Positions 24,691 to 32,737 of a stretch of DNA of 49,988 nucleotides are shown in pieces (the first letter of the stretch is position 1; each line of letters starts with the position of its first letter). The position numbers and the translations under genes are program-made. This DNA is from Clostridia bacterium (GTDB lineage: Bacteria > Bacillota > Clostridia > Christensenellales > Aristaeellaceae). The stretch spans positions 1-49,988 of the forward strand of contig JAFWEL010000072.1 of the NCBI GenBank assembly GCA_017512905.1. Direction: 5' to 3'. Below the pieces are notes generated by a model that saw only the letters and a list, made by a program, of their open reading frames with translations, did no database searches and was not told where the DNA came from.

Positions 24691-25080
24691 ATGCAAGACC
24701 GGGCATTAGTCATTAAGACCTATGGAAACGCCCCCATACGTGAGGCAATCCGTGGGGCCATACTGGACAGCGTGACCCGTGAAGTGATCCCCCTGAACAA
24801 CGCAGAGCTGGAAGCTGTCAAGGCCGAATACGCCCGCCTCAAGGCCGACTATGACGAGCTGGAGGCGCGGGAAGCCGTAAGGCAGAGCGCGGATGAAGCC
24901 CGCTGGCTGGAAATCAAAGCCGACTTGAACGCCCAATACGCGGTAAAGACCCACGGCAAGGTCTATGACGCCGTGCTGTTGACGTGGACGATCATTTGGC
25001 TGCTGATTGACGCAGGGTTCACTCGACTGTGGGCCGGGATCGAGGGAAGGAGCTACACGCGGCGGGGACGGTGGAGCTGA
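24691..25080 (+). CDS. Coiled-coil phage protein with hydrophobic helix
   Basis: A 129-residue protein: short N-terminal domain, a coiled coil rich in Ala/Glu (NNAELEAVKAEYARLKADYD, ELEAREAVRQ), then one hydrophobic helix (VLLTWTIIWLLIDAGF) near the C-terminus and a basic end. It may be a membrane-anchored coiled coil. GGAGGTG lies upstream. Its stop overlaps the next start. Confidence 0.6.
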   Translation: MQDRALVIKTYGNAPIREAIRGAILDSVTREVIPLNNAELEAVKAEYARLKADYDELEAREAVRQSADEARWLEIKADLNAQYAVKTHGKVYDAVLLTWTIIWLLIDAGFTRLWAGIEGRSYTRRGRWS

Positions 25081-25328
25081 TGTGCACCAAAAAAAAGTTG
25101 GCGAACATTCGAGCAACGCTTTCAAGGATCGAAAAGTGCGGGGGCTGCTGTACCTGTTGCAAGCACATGACCGTAACCTGCCAAAAGAGCCGGGAAAATG
25201 GGCGTTTTTTCTACATAGGGGTTGGGTGTGACCTTGCCCCTGATTTTAACCCCATTGCGAACGGACCTAAGACCTTGCATAGCACCTTAATAGATCAGCT
25301 CAAATTTGAGCTAAAGGTGGGTGGTTGA
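25080..25328 (+). CDS. Small Cys-rich phage protein
   Basis: An 82-residue protein beginning MCTKKKLAN, with a dense cysteine motif CGGCCTCCKHMTVTC. Such a cluster could bind zinc or iron-sulfur. The C-terminal half has no recognisable features. The ATG overlaps the previous stop; GGAGCTG provides a weak ribosome site. Confidence 0.5.
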   Translation: MCTKKKLANIRATLSRIEKCGGCCTCCKHMTVTCQKSRENGRFFYIGVGCDLAPDFNPIANGPKTLHSTLIDQLKFELKVGG

Positions 25329-26336
25329 ATGGCCCACGTCACGGATCATGCGAAGCATCGGACAAAGGAAAGGCTGGGCCTGTCTAAGAGGCTGGCAGAG
25401 AAGAACGCGGAAAAGGCCCTACGGGAAGGGATCAGGCATAAGGACACGACCGGGGGCCTTCACCGCTATGTAGAATCGTTATATTGGAGGCATAAAACAG
25501 CGAATAACATAAGGATTTATTGTAACTATGTCTACATTTTTAGCTATTCTCTGCTAATAACGGTATTCGCATTGCCACAAAAATACCGAAAAACGGCTGA
25601 AAAGCTGAGAAAGAGGTTGAAGATGAAAAAGCGCAAGAAGATTATCGCCGTCGATTTCGACGGCACCCTGTTTGAACAGATGGAAGAAAAGGACTGGCCG
25701 ACCCCGGGAGCGCCCCGGCAAGCCGTCATCGACTACGTGCTGGAGCAGCAGCGGCAAGGCGCAAGGTTGATCCTGTGGACGAATCGCACGGGCAGACCGT
25801 TGGGGATTGCCGTGCAGAAGTGCCACGAATACGGCATCGAGTTCGACGCGATCAACGCGAATCTCCCTGAAATGATCGAGAAGTACGACAATGATTGTCG
25901 GAAGATTTTTGCCGACGAATACATAGACGACAGGGCAATTCCCATGCCCGGTTCTGCGCTGACCGTCTCGGAGATGGTACGGGAGGCCCACGCAAACGCC
26001 GCAAAACACGGCTTTTGGGACGATCCCCCGGAGCTGGGGACTTCTATCGCCCTGATTCATTCGGAGCTGTCAGAGGCCCTTGAAGAAATCAGACAGGGCA
26101 ATCCGGGGATGTGGTATATGAAGCACGGCACGATAGGCGGGGAACCGGCTGAAAAGATGGAGGTGGGTTTGCCGAAGGACGGCGAAAAGCCCGAGGGCTT
26201 TATCACGGAGCTGGCCGACGCGGTTATCAGGATTGCCGACCTGTGCGGCTATCTCGGGATCGACCTCGCCCCCGTGATCCGGGCGAAGATGGAATACAAT
26301 GCTACACGGCCATACAAGCACGGAAAGCAGTTTTGA
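25329..26336 (+). CDS. Fused frame: small phage domain, HAD phosphatase and MazG-like pyrophosphohydrolase
   Basis: A 335-codon frame with three parts. Residues 1-98 (HRTKERLGLSKRLAEKNAEK, NNIRIYCNYVYIFS, LITVFALPQKYRK) resemble a stand-alone phage protein and are unusually AT-rich near the end. From M99 a HAD-type nucleotidase-like domain begins (IAVDFDGTLFE, LILWTNRTGR, FADEYIDDRA). The C-terminus is MazG-like (ALIHSELSEALEEIRQG, ITELADAVIRIADLCGYLG), an all-alpha NTP pyrophosphohydrolase with the metal-binding Glu/Asp. AGAGG lies 7 bases before M99 (25623), so the HAD-MazG enzyme may be made separately, and the first part may have lost its stop codon. Confidence 0.75.
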   Translation: MAHVTDHAKHRTKERLGLSKRLAEKNAEKALREGIRHKDTTGGLHRYVESLYWRHKTANNIRIYCNYVYIFSYSLLITVFALPQKYRKTAEKLRKRLKMKKRKKIIAVDFDGTLFEQMEEKDWPTPGAPRQAVIDYVLEQQRQGARLILWTNRTGRPLGIAVQKCHEYGIEFDAINANLPEMIEKYDNDCRKIFADEYIDDRAIPMPGSALTVSEMVREAHANAAKHGFWDDPPELGTSIALIHSELSEALEEIRQGNPGMWYMKHGTIGGEPAEKMEVGLPKDGEKPEGFITELADAVIRIADLCGYLGIDLAPVIRAKMEYNATRPYKHGKQF

Positions 26337-26352
26337 CGGGAGGTGCGGGACG

Positions 26353-26559
26353 ATGGCTGACAGCTTGAAGCGCAACCGGGACGGCTATATTGATCCCACG
26401 GCCTACGCCGCCCTCAAGACGATCCTGAACGATGGCAAAGCCGAGAAGAAAGCGGCCTACCTCATTTCCGTGCTGAAATTCATCATCCGGGAATCCGGCT
26501 TTGAGCTGGAGAACCGCATCGAATTGAAGCACAGAAAAACCGGGAGAATTTTCCGCTAA
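26353..26559 (+). CDS. Small conserved protein upstream of the primase-helicase
   Basis: A 68-residue protein: LKRNRDGYIDPTAYAALKTI, then EKKAAYLISVLKFIIRESGF and RIELKHRKTGRIFR. Proteins of this type are regularly seen just ahead of VapE-type genes in Firmicutes phages. GGAGGTG precedes the ATG. The function is unknown. It is followed at once by a new promoter. Confidence 0.6.
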   Translation: MADSLKRNRDGYIDPTAYAALKTILNDGKAEKKAAYLISVLKFIIRESGFELENRIELKHRKTGRIFR

Positions 26560-26565
26560 AATCCC

Positions 26566-26619
26566 TTGACAGTAAAAAAGCTTTGACTTATAATCGGAGT
26601 ACGGTAAAAACATTTTGAC
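26566..26619 (+). promoter_or_regulatory. Consensus promoter with operator exactly in its spacer, plus a second operator
   Basis: TTGACA (26566-26571), 17 bp, TATAAT (26589-26594): a perfect sigma-A promoter. The operator GTAAAAAAGCTTTGAC occupies 26572-26587 of the spacer, and a second, GTAAAAACATTTTGAC, lies at 26604-26619 over the start region. It should drive the primase-helicase gene and be silenced by the lysogeny repressor. Confidence 0.85.
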
Positions 26620-26649
26620 CGCCCCTTGCAAGGGGGGGGAGGCTGACAC

Positions 26650-29088
26650 ATGATTGCATTGAAAAATGATCGACAACTGACTGTCTCGGTTGGCAATAGC
26701 CGAAAGGCCGTTGTGTGGCAACCGCTGGCCCTGACGGTTTCCGAGCTGTACGGACGGCTGGAGAAGCCCATGCTGCGCGGCACGGAAACGCTTGCGGCCT
26801 ACCTTGCCATGTCAAAGGCCGACCAGGACTCGCGGAAGGACATCGGCGGCTTTGTGGCTGGGCGGCTTAACGGCCCCCGCCGCAAGGCCGACGCCGTGAT
26901 AGACCGCTGTGTTGTCACGCTGGATTTCGACAATATCCCGCCCTTTGGAACGGACAGCATCAAGGCGACGCTGAACGCGGCGGGGTACGGGTATTGTATC
27001 TACTCCACCCGCAAGCACCGCCCCGAGGCCCCGCGTCTGCGCGTCGTCATCGTGACTGACCGGGATATGACCCCGGACGAATACGACGCTGTGAGCCGTC
27101 GTTTGGCCGCTGACATCGGCATTACGATGGCCGACCCGACCACGTTTGAGCCTAACCGCCTGATGTACTGGCCCTCATGCAGCGCGGACGGGGAATACGT
27201 CTTTGAGTACGTGGACGCCCCCTTTGTGAGCGTGGACGCGGTGTTGGGGAGCTACACAGACTGGCACGACTGGACGGAGAGGCCGCAGGTTCCCGGCGCG
27301 AATAACTATCAAAAGCTGGCGGTGCGACAGGGCGATCCCGAGGCAAAATCGGGATTGATCGGCGCGTTTTGCCGGGTATACGACATATTCAAGGCTATGG
27401 ACACGTTTCTCCCCGGCATCTATGCCCCGGTAGACAACGATCCGAACCGATACACCTATCTCAACGGCAGCACGACAGGCGGCGCGATCATCTACGACAA
27501 CGGCAAGTTCTTATTTTCCCATCATGCTACCGACCCATGCGGCGGCAAGCTGGTAAACGCGGCTGACATGGTGCGCCTCCACAAATTCGGCCATTTGGAC
27601 GCGGACGCGGCCCTTGACACCCCGACGAACCGGCTCCCCTCATTCAAGGCGTTTGTGGACTTTGCGGCGGCTGACAGCGCGGTTTCCACGCTGCTGATTA
27701 AGGAACGATACGCGGCAGGTCAACAGGAGTTCGAGGGGCTGATGCAGGGCGCTACACAAGCGGGGGAAGATGGAGCCGTCGTTAGCGCGGTTGATCCCGA
27801 CGCTTGGATGCTGACCCTACAGGTCACGCAACAGGGCGCGATCAAACCCACGATAGACAATATCCGCATCATATTGGAAAATGACCCGCTGCTGATGGAT
27901 AAGTTCAAGCTGAACAAATTCGCTGGCCGTGGCGAGGTGCTGGGCGCTTTGCCGTGGGAGCTGGACGGCAAGCGCCGCCTTTGGAGCGATACCGACAGCA
28001 ACGGCATTTACTGGTACATGGAGAAGCGGTACGACATCACGAAGCGCGGGAACATCGACGCCGCGCTGGACGTTCACGCATCCACTCACGCTTTCAATGA
28101 GGTGCAGGATTATATTGACGGCCTGACGTGGGACGGTACGCCCCGGCTGGACACCCTGTTCACGGATTTCCTCGGCGCGGAAGATACCCCATACACCCGC
28201 GCCGTATGCCGCAAGGCGTTCACGGCGGCGATTGCCCGCGCTATGGAACCGGGCTGCAAGTATGACAACATGCTCATACTGTGCGGGCGGCAGGGCCTCG
28301 GAAAATCAACGATCCTTGACCGCATGAGCAAGGGCTGGTTCAACGATTCAATCCGAACCTTTGAGGGCAAGGAAGCCTCCGAGCTGTTACAGGGCGTGTG
28401 GCTGGTGGAAGTGGCCGAATTGGACGCTTTCAGACGGACAGACGTTGCCCGCATCAAGCAGTTTTTGAGCCTCCGTGCTGACCGCTACAGGGCCGCGTAT
28501 GGCCGCAACGTGAAGGAGTTGCCCCGGTGCTGTGTGTTCTTTGGGACGTGCAATCAGATGGATTTCCTACAGGACATGACCGGCAACCGGCGCTTTTGGC
28601 CCGTGGACGTGGGCGTAACACCCCATGAAATGAACGTGTGGGACGACCTGACCGACGATTATATATCGCAGGTTTGGGGCGAAGCAAAGGCCCGTTGGCT
28701 GATGGGCGAACAGCTCTATTTGACCGGGGATGTGGAAAAAGCGGCACAGGAAATGCAGGAACATCACCGTGAAGCAAACCCGAAAGAGGGCATGATTGCC
28801 GATTTCGTGGCGAAAGAGATCCCCGACGACTGGCAGAAATGGAGCATCGACAGGCGGCGGGATTGGTGGGCGCAAGCTACACACGGGGATGTGAGGACGG
28901 TCAAGCGCGACAGGATCACCGCTATCGAGGTTTGGTGTGAGCTGTTCAATAAGAATCAGGCTGATTTCCGGCAGATGGACACGCGGGAAATCAACGCGAT
29001 CCTTGCCAAATTGCCGAACGTGGAACGGGCAAACTCCAATATGGTGTGTGGCCCCTACGGAAAGCAGCGCGGCTTTTATGTCCGATGA
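26650..29088 (+). CDS. Primase-helicase (archaeo-eukaryotic-type primase + VapE/SF3-like ATPase)
   Basis: An 812-residue replication protein. The N-terminal ~250 residues look like an archaeo-eukaryotic primase/PrimPol-like domain (VVTLDFDNIPPFG, YSTRKHRPEAPRLRVV, DPTTFEPNRLMYWPS). The C-terminal half is a VapE-family P-loop ATPase: LCGRQGLGKSTILDRM (Walker A, near residue 545), GVWLVEVAELDAF (Walker B), FLSLRADRYRAAYGR, VFFGTCNQMDFL and GNRRFWPVDV. It is expected to unwind and prime phage DNA. GGGGGGAGG precedes the ATG. Confidence 0.93.
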   Translation: MIALKNDRQLTVSVGNSRKAVVWQPLALTVSELYGRLEKPMLRGTETLAAYLAMSKADQDSRKDIGGFVAGRLNGPRRKADAVIDRCVVTLDFDNIPPFGTDSIKATLNAAGYGYCIYSTRKHRPEAPRLRVVIVTDRDMTPDEYDAVSRRLAADIGITMADPTTFEPNRLMYWPSCSADGEYVFEYVDAPFVSVDAVLGSYTDWHDWTERPQVPGANNYQKLAVRQGDPEAKSGLIGAFCRVYDIFKAMDTFLPGIYAPVDNDPNRYTYLNGSTTGGAIIYDNGKFLFSHHATDPCGGKLVNAADMVRLHKFGHLDADAALDTPTNRLPSFKAFVDFAAADSAVSTLLIKERYAAGQQEFEGLMQGATQAGEDGAVVSAVDPDAWMLTLQVTQQGAIKPTIDNIRIILENDPLLMDKFKLNKFAGRGEVLGALPWELDGKRRLWSDTDSNGIYWYMEKRYDITKRGNIDAALDVHASTHAFNEVQDYIDGLTWDGTPRLDTLFTDFLGAEDTPYTRAVCRKAFTAAIARAMEPGCKYDNMLILCGRQGLGKSTILDRMSKGWFNDSIRTFEGKEASELLQGVWLVEVAELDAFRRTDVARIKQFLSLRADRYRAAYGRNVKELPRCCVFFGTCNQMDFLQDMTGNRRFWPVDVGVTPHEMNVWDDLTDDYISQVWGEAKARWLMGEQLYLTGDVEKAAQEMQEHHREANPKEGMIADFVAKEIPDDWQKWSIDRRRDWWAQATHGDVRTVKRDRITAIEVWCELFNKNQADFRQMDTREINAILAKLPNVERANSNMVCGPYGKQRGFYVR

Positions 29089-29383
29089 AACAATCAACAG
29101 ATTGCATCAACACTTTGTCAACAGTGGGATTTTTGACCGTTGAAGTGGTGATAACGGTATTCAACAGAAATTTGAAGTGTTGACAAAGTGTTGATATAAG
29201 TGGTGATTGCCAAAACCCTTGGTATTACGGCATTTTTCCCCTATTATCAACAGTTCAACAGATATTTAGGTTAATAGACCTAAAATGTATGTATAGGGAT
29301 TACGGAAAACGCCTAAAACGCCTAATGCGAGTGCATAGTACACGCGCACGCGCGAGTGGTGATTATAGGGAGGTGGCGGTAGA
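29089..29383 (+). other. AT-rich non-coding repeats, candidate replication origin
   Basis: There is no gene. TCAACAG occurs at 29094, 29118, 29161, 29247 and 29255. A perfect 17-bp inverted repeat pairs 29107-29123 with 29178-29194 (core CACTTTGTCAACA). GGTGATAACGG and GTGGTGAT blocks also repeat. The region follows the primase-helicase gene and is AT-rich, a classic origin setting. The end of the stretch has palindromic ACACGCGCACGCGCGAGT. Confidence 0.5.
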
Positions 29384-29656
29384 ATGAGAATAGGTGATTT
29401 TCTTTGGGAAAGAAAGGATAACGGCGAATACGTTGTGACCTACAAAAGAACCGGGCGATTTATAACGGCTATTCCGCAACAAAGGGAGCCGAACCTGTAT
29501 TTCATCCGGGAAAGTGATGAAGTTGAAAGGACTAAAAACGAAAACCTTGCGATACCGAAGAAGTATGATTTTTGGGGCGTGATGGCATATTGTGCAGACC
29601 GCGCCCCGAGCGCAAAAGTTGACGCGCCTATGCGCGAGGTGGTTTCCGATGCTTGA
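29384..29656 (+). CDS. Phage protein, unknown
   Basis: A 90-residue protein. The N-terminal half is beta-rich (IGDFLWERKDNGEYVVTYKR, TGRFITAIPQQ) and the middle is charged (ESDEVERTKNENLAIPKKY). GGAGGTGG lies upstream. It overlaps the nuclease gene start by 8 bases. No family is recognised. Confidence 0.6.
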   Translation: MRIGDFLWERKDNGEYVVTYKRTGRFITAIPQQREPNLYFIRESDEVERTKNENLAIPKKYDFWGVMAYCADRAPSAKVDAPMREVVSDA

Positions 29657-29951
29657 GAAGGAGATCGAAGCGAAGCTCCGGGATTCCGTCAAGCGGCTTG
29701 GCGGGCTTTGCCTCAAGCTGGTATGCCCCGGCTTTACGGGCGTCCCTGACCGCATGATCCTGTTGCCGGGTGGACACATCCTGTTTGCCGAGCTGAAAGC
29801 CCCCGGCAAGCGGGAACGGCCCCGACAGCGCTTTGTTCAAGAGCAGTTGGCGCGGCTGGGCTTTATGGTCTTTTCCTCGGTGGACAGCTTGGACAAGGTG
29901 CAAATCATCATCGAACGATGCAGGAGGCTTGTGTATGGCAATGGTGTATAG
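29649..29951 (+). CDS. VRR-NUC domain nuclease
   Basis: A 100-residue stand-alone VRR nuclease of the PD-(D/E)XK class, the type that acts on branched DNA. EKEIEAKLRDSVKRLGGLCL, then the core GVPDRMILLPGG (GxPD), FAELKAPGK (ExK) and the helix RFVQEQLARLGFMVF are all present. It overlaps the next gene, an SNF2 helicase, as in many phages, suggesting joint work at replication or recombination forks. Confidence 0.92.
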   Translation: MLEKEIEAKLRDSVKRLGGLCLKLVCPGFTGVPDRMILLPGGHILFAELKAPGKRERPRQRFVQEQLARLGFMVFSSVDSLDKVQIIIERCRRLVYGNGV

Positions 29952-31311
29952 TCCCCACGCCTATCAACGATATGCGCAAGACGCGATTATCAGTCACCCG
30001 GCGCTGGGCCTGTTCCTTGACATGGGCTTGGGTAAGACGGTTATCACCCTGACGGCGATTGCCGACCTCAAGTTTAACCGCTGGGCTGTCAACAAGGTTT
30101 TGATTATCGCCCCTAAGAAGGTTGCCGAGGACACATGGCAAGCGGAAGCCCGGAAGTGGGAGCATCTGAGGCGGCTCCGTCTGGTGGGCGTGCTGGGGAC
30201 AGCTACACAGCGGGAGGAGGCGCTGGCTACTCCGGCAGACATTTACATCATCAACCGGGAAAACACTCAATGGCTGGTGGAGAAGTGCGGCAAGTGGTGG
30301 CCCTTTGATACGGTGGTGCTGGATGAAAGCAGCTCATTCAAGAATCATCAGGCAAAGCGATTCAAGGCCCTCAAAACGGTACGGCCCCGGATTAACCGTA
30401 TGATCGAGCTGACCGGCACCCCTAACCCGCATGGCCTTATGGATTTGTGGGCGCAGCTTTACCTACTGGACGGCGGGCAACGGCTGGGGCGCACGATCAG
30501 CGTCTACCGGGATATGTATTTCAACCCCGACAAGCGCAACGCAACGACCATTTTTTCCTATGCCCCGAAAGAGGGCGCGGAACAGGTGATACAAAAACAG
30601 ATCAGCGATATTTGTATCAGCATGAAAGCGTCTGACTATTTGGATTTGCCGGAGCTGGTATACGAGGATATTCCCGTGGTGCTGGACGACAAGGCGCAAA
30701 GGGCCTACCGCAAGATGGAGCGTGAAATGGTGCTGGAGGTGGACGAGGACACGATCACGGCGACCACGGCGGCGACCCTATCAAGCAAGCTCTTACAGCT
30801 TTGTAACGGCGCTGTCTACGACGAGGATCATAATGTGGCCCACGTTCACGATTGCAAGCTGGAGGCGTTCATGGAAGCCGTGGAGGCCCTGAACGGGCAA
30901 CACGCCATCGTGTGCTATAGCTTTGTCCACGACAAGGAAAGGCTGTTACAGGCCCTTTCAAAGTCCAAATTGCGGGTGCGCGTATACAAGGACGCGCAGG
31001 ACAAGGACGATTGGAACGCGGGCAAAATCGACCTGCTACTCATCCACCCCGCCTCTTGCGGCTATGGCCTGAATTTGCAGGAGGGCGGGCATCACATCAT
31101 TTGGTTTGGGCTGACATGGAACCTTGAGGAATACCAACAGGCCAACAAGCGATTGCACAGGCAGGGGCAGGATCACCCCGTCATAGTGCATCACCTGATT
31201 GTCAAGGGCGGGCGCGACGAGGACGTTATACGCAGCTTGGCAAGCAAGGACAAGGTGCAGGAAAGCCTTTTGGAAAGCCTGAAAGCACGGATCAGGGAGG
31301 CGAAGGTATGA
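29935..31311 (+). CDS. SNF2-family DNA translocase/helicase
   Basis: A 458-residue superfamily 2 ATPase. Motif I LDMGLGKTVI (near residue 30), Ia LIIAPKKVAEDTW, II VLDESSSFKN (DESS in place of DEAH), III ELTGTPNPHG, V/VI YGLNLQEGGHHIIWFGLTWN and RLHRQGQDHPV are in order. ATG 29935 has AGGAGG 7 bases upstream and overlaps the nuclease gene. It probably remodels phage replication or recombination intermediates with the VRR nuclease. Confidence 0.93.
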   Translation: MAMVYSPHAYQRYAQDAIISHPALGLFLDMGLGKTVITLTAIADLKFNRWAVNKVLIIAPKKVAEDTWQAEARKWEHLRRLRLVGVLGTATQREEALATPADIYIINRENTQWLVEKCGKWWPFDTVVLDESSSFKNHQAKRFKALKTVRPRINRMIELTGTPNPHGLMDLWAQLYLLDGGQRLGRTISVYRDMYFNPDKRNATTIFSYAPKEGAEQVIQKQISDICISMKASDYLDLPELVYEDIPVVLDDKAQRAYRKMEREMVLEVDEDTITATTAATLSSKLLQLCNGAVYDEDHNVAHVHDCKLEAFMEAVEALNGQHAIVCYSFVHDKERLLQALSKSKLRVRVYKDAQDKDDWNAGKIDLLLIHPASCGYGLNLQEGGHHIIWFGLTWNLEEYQQANKRLHRQGQDHPVIVHHLIVKGGRDEDVIRSLASKDKVQESLLESLKARIREAKV

Positions 31312-31571
31312 AAATCGTGAATTTGGAAGCCGAGATAAAGCGAACCTGTCAAGCCGTTTGCGGGCGCGATAGGAAAGATTGCAGGTGGGCGCATTACAAG
31401 CCGGGAGAGGCTTGTACCGTGGTTGAACGGCTGGAAGAAGCGCAGCCCGTCGAAGCGATCCCGGTAACGTGGTTGGAGACATTGCAAGCCGAATATAACC
31501 GAGGCTCGGTTATGTGGTGGGCTATCGGGATCATACTGGACAGGTGGAAGAAAGCAGGTGCGAAGGTATGA
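31308..31571 (+). CDS. Small phage protein with EAIPVTWL motif
   Basis: An 87-residue protein with ATGA overlap to the helicase gene. Cysteines in RTCQAVCGRDRKDC and ACTVVERL suggest a metal or disulfide site. QPVEAIPVTWLETLQ is closely similar to a stretch of the next gene, so the two look paralogous. The C-terminus has a hydrophobic patch (GSVMWWAIGIILDRW). The function is unknown. Confidence 0.6.
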   Translation: MKIVNLEAEIKRTCQAVCGRDRKDCRWAHYKPGEACTVVERLEEAQPVEAIPVTWLETLQAEYNRGSVMWWAIGIILDRWKKAGAKV

Positions 31572-31816
31572 AAGTTGTGAACGTAGACCAAAAGATCATT
31601 GTCCCGATTTCGGACGAAACCAAAGGCTTGACGTATGAAATGCAGATGACCCTCGGGGAGCTGTTGAAAGAAACGCTGGAAGAGCAGGTTGAAACCATCG
31701 AGGCGATCCCCGTAGCGTGGTTGCGCGAGAAAGCGCAAAAACCGTGCATGACAAGCGCAAACCCCTTTGACTATGCGCTGACCGAATGGCGGCGTGAGCA
31801 GGAGGCCAAAGCATGA
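31568..31816 (+). CDS. Small phage protein with EAIPVAWL motif
   Basis: An 82-residue protein that starts like the preceding one (MKVVNVDQKI versus MKIVNLEAEI) and shares EAIPVAWLREKA. It is otherwise acidic and helical (GELLKETLEEQVETI). The start overlaps the previous stop; AGGTGCGAAGG is the likely ribosome site. The function is unknown. Confidence 0.6.
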   Translation: MKVVNVDQKIIVPISDETKGLTYEMQMTLGELLKETLEEQVETIEAIPVAWLREKAQKPCMTSANPFDYALTEWRREQEAKA

Positions 31817-32004
31817 AACAGGCAGACTTTACGATTGTGCAGCGCCCCGCTTATATCACGTTCACCTGTCCGCATTGCGGGCAGGATCAGCGCATGGATT
31901 GGGACGAAGTGACCGAACCCGAGTATTGGGGCGACGAATGGGGAATTGTGAATTGCCCTGAATGTGGCGAAGAGATAGAGCTGGGCGAGTATGACATGGG
32001 TTAG
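31813..32004 (+). CDS. Small zinc-ribbon protein
   Basis: A 63-residue acidic protein with a clear four-cysteine zinc ribbon: CPHCGQDQR and CPECGEEIEL, separated by an acidic loop. It has an ATGA overlap with the gene before. Likely a small protein-binding or regulatory ribbon. Confidence 0.75.
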   Translation: MKQADFTIVQRPAYITFTCPHCGQDQRMDWDEVTEPEYWGDEWGIVNCPECGEEIELGEYDMG

Positions 32005-32119
32005 CGGCCCCGCTGGCCCCGTAGACGGCGCGTAGACCGAAAGCCGAAGAACGACACGCGACAAACGACAAGCGATTATAGACCCCATTACACGCGCATA
32101 GGCGCGAAAGGAGATCACT

Positions 32120-32542
32120 ATGACGCTAAAGGAATTGTCGCAGTTGTATTACCTGACCCGTGAGATCGAGGCGAACGAAAAGCGCCTTGAAGAGCTGACC
32201 GACCTGATAGGCCCCGCGACGGCCAAATATTCCGATATGCCGAAAGGCCCCTTTAATACCGAAAGCCCGACTGAACGACTGGCGGCTGAGATCACCGACC
32301 TAAAGGCGATCCTTGCGGCGAGGCAGATACAGCTCATCCACGAACGGGCGCGGCTGGAGCGTTGGATCGAGACGATCCCGGACAGCCTGACCCGGCAGGT
32401 GTTTCAATATCGCTTTGTGTCCGGCCTGTCATGGCTACAGGTTGCGGATTGCATAGGCGGCGGGAACACGGACGCCGGGGTAAAGATGATTTGCTATCGC
32501 TATCTGAAAGCCGACAAGCTAAAGCAGAATACAGCAGGGTAG
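32120..32542 (+). CDS. ArpU/RinA-like late transcription regulator (DUF1492 type)
   Basis: A 140-residue protein with an N-terminal coiled coil (EIEANEKRLEELTDLIG, AAEITDLKAILAARQIQL) and a C-terminal sigma-region-4-like helix-turn-helix (SLTRQVFQYRFVSGLSWLQV, ADCIGGG, VKMICYRYLKA). It stands at the end of the early operon, just before the middle and packaging genes. That is the position of RinA/ArpU activators in Gram-positive phages. GAAAGGAG precedes the ATG. Confidence 0.8.
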   Translation: MTLKELSQLYYLTREIEANEKRLEELTDLIGPATAKYSDMPKGPFNTESPTERLAAEITDLKAILAARQIQLIHERARLERWIETIPDSLTRQVFQYRFVSGLSWLQVADCIGGGNTDAGVKMICYRYLKADKLKQNTAG

Positions 32543-32586
32543 AGCAGCCCACGGCAGGTTGTTACTTTTGTTACGCCGAAGTGTGT

Positions 32587-32670
32587 TATAGTGTATGCGC
32601 AGTATTGCACCGTTCGGGCGTAGGAGAATACGCCTCCGCTCCTACAGTCCATCAGGGACAGTCCGAGCGG
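32587..32670 (+). ncRNA. Structured leader RNA upstream of the DUF4417 gene
   Basis: A TATAGT -10 (32587-32592) precedes a folded segment. CCGTTCGG (32610-32617) pairs with CCGAGCGG (32663-32670, one G-U), enclosing the perfect 7-bp stem GTAGGAG/CTCCTAC (32620-32626 with 32639-32645) and a second small loop. ATTGCAC is repeated on both sides. It lies 68 bases before the DUF4417 start and may be cis-regulatory. Confidence 0.5.
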
Positions 32671-32737
32671 GGGTTGTGATATTGCACGGGGGCGCGGTTG
32701 CTTCATGGCCGTGCCTCTGTTCATTGGAGGCGGCGAC

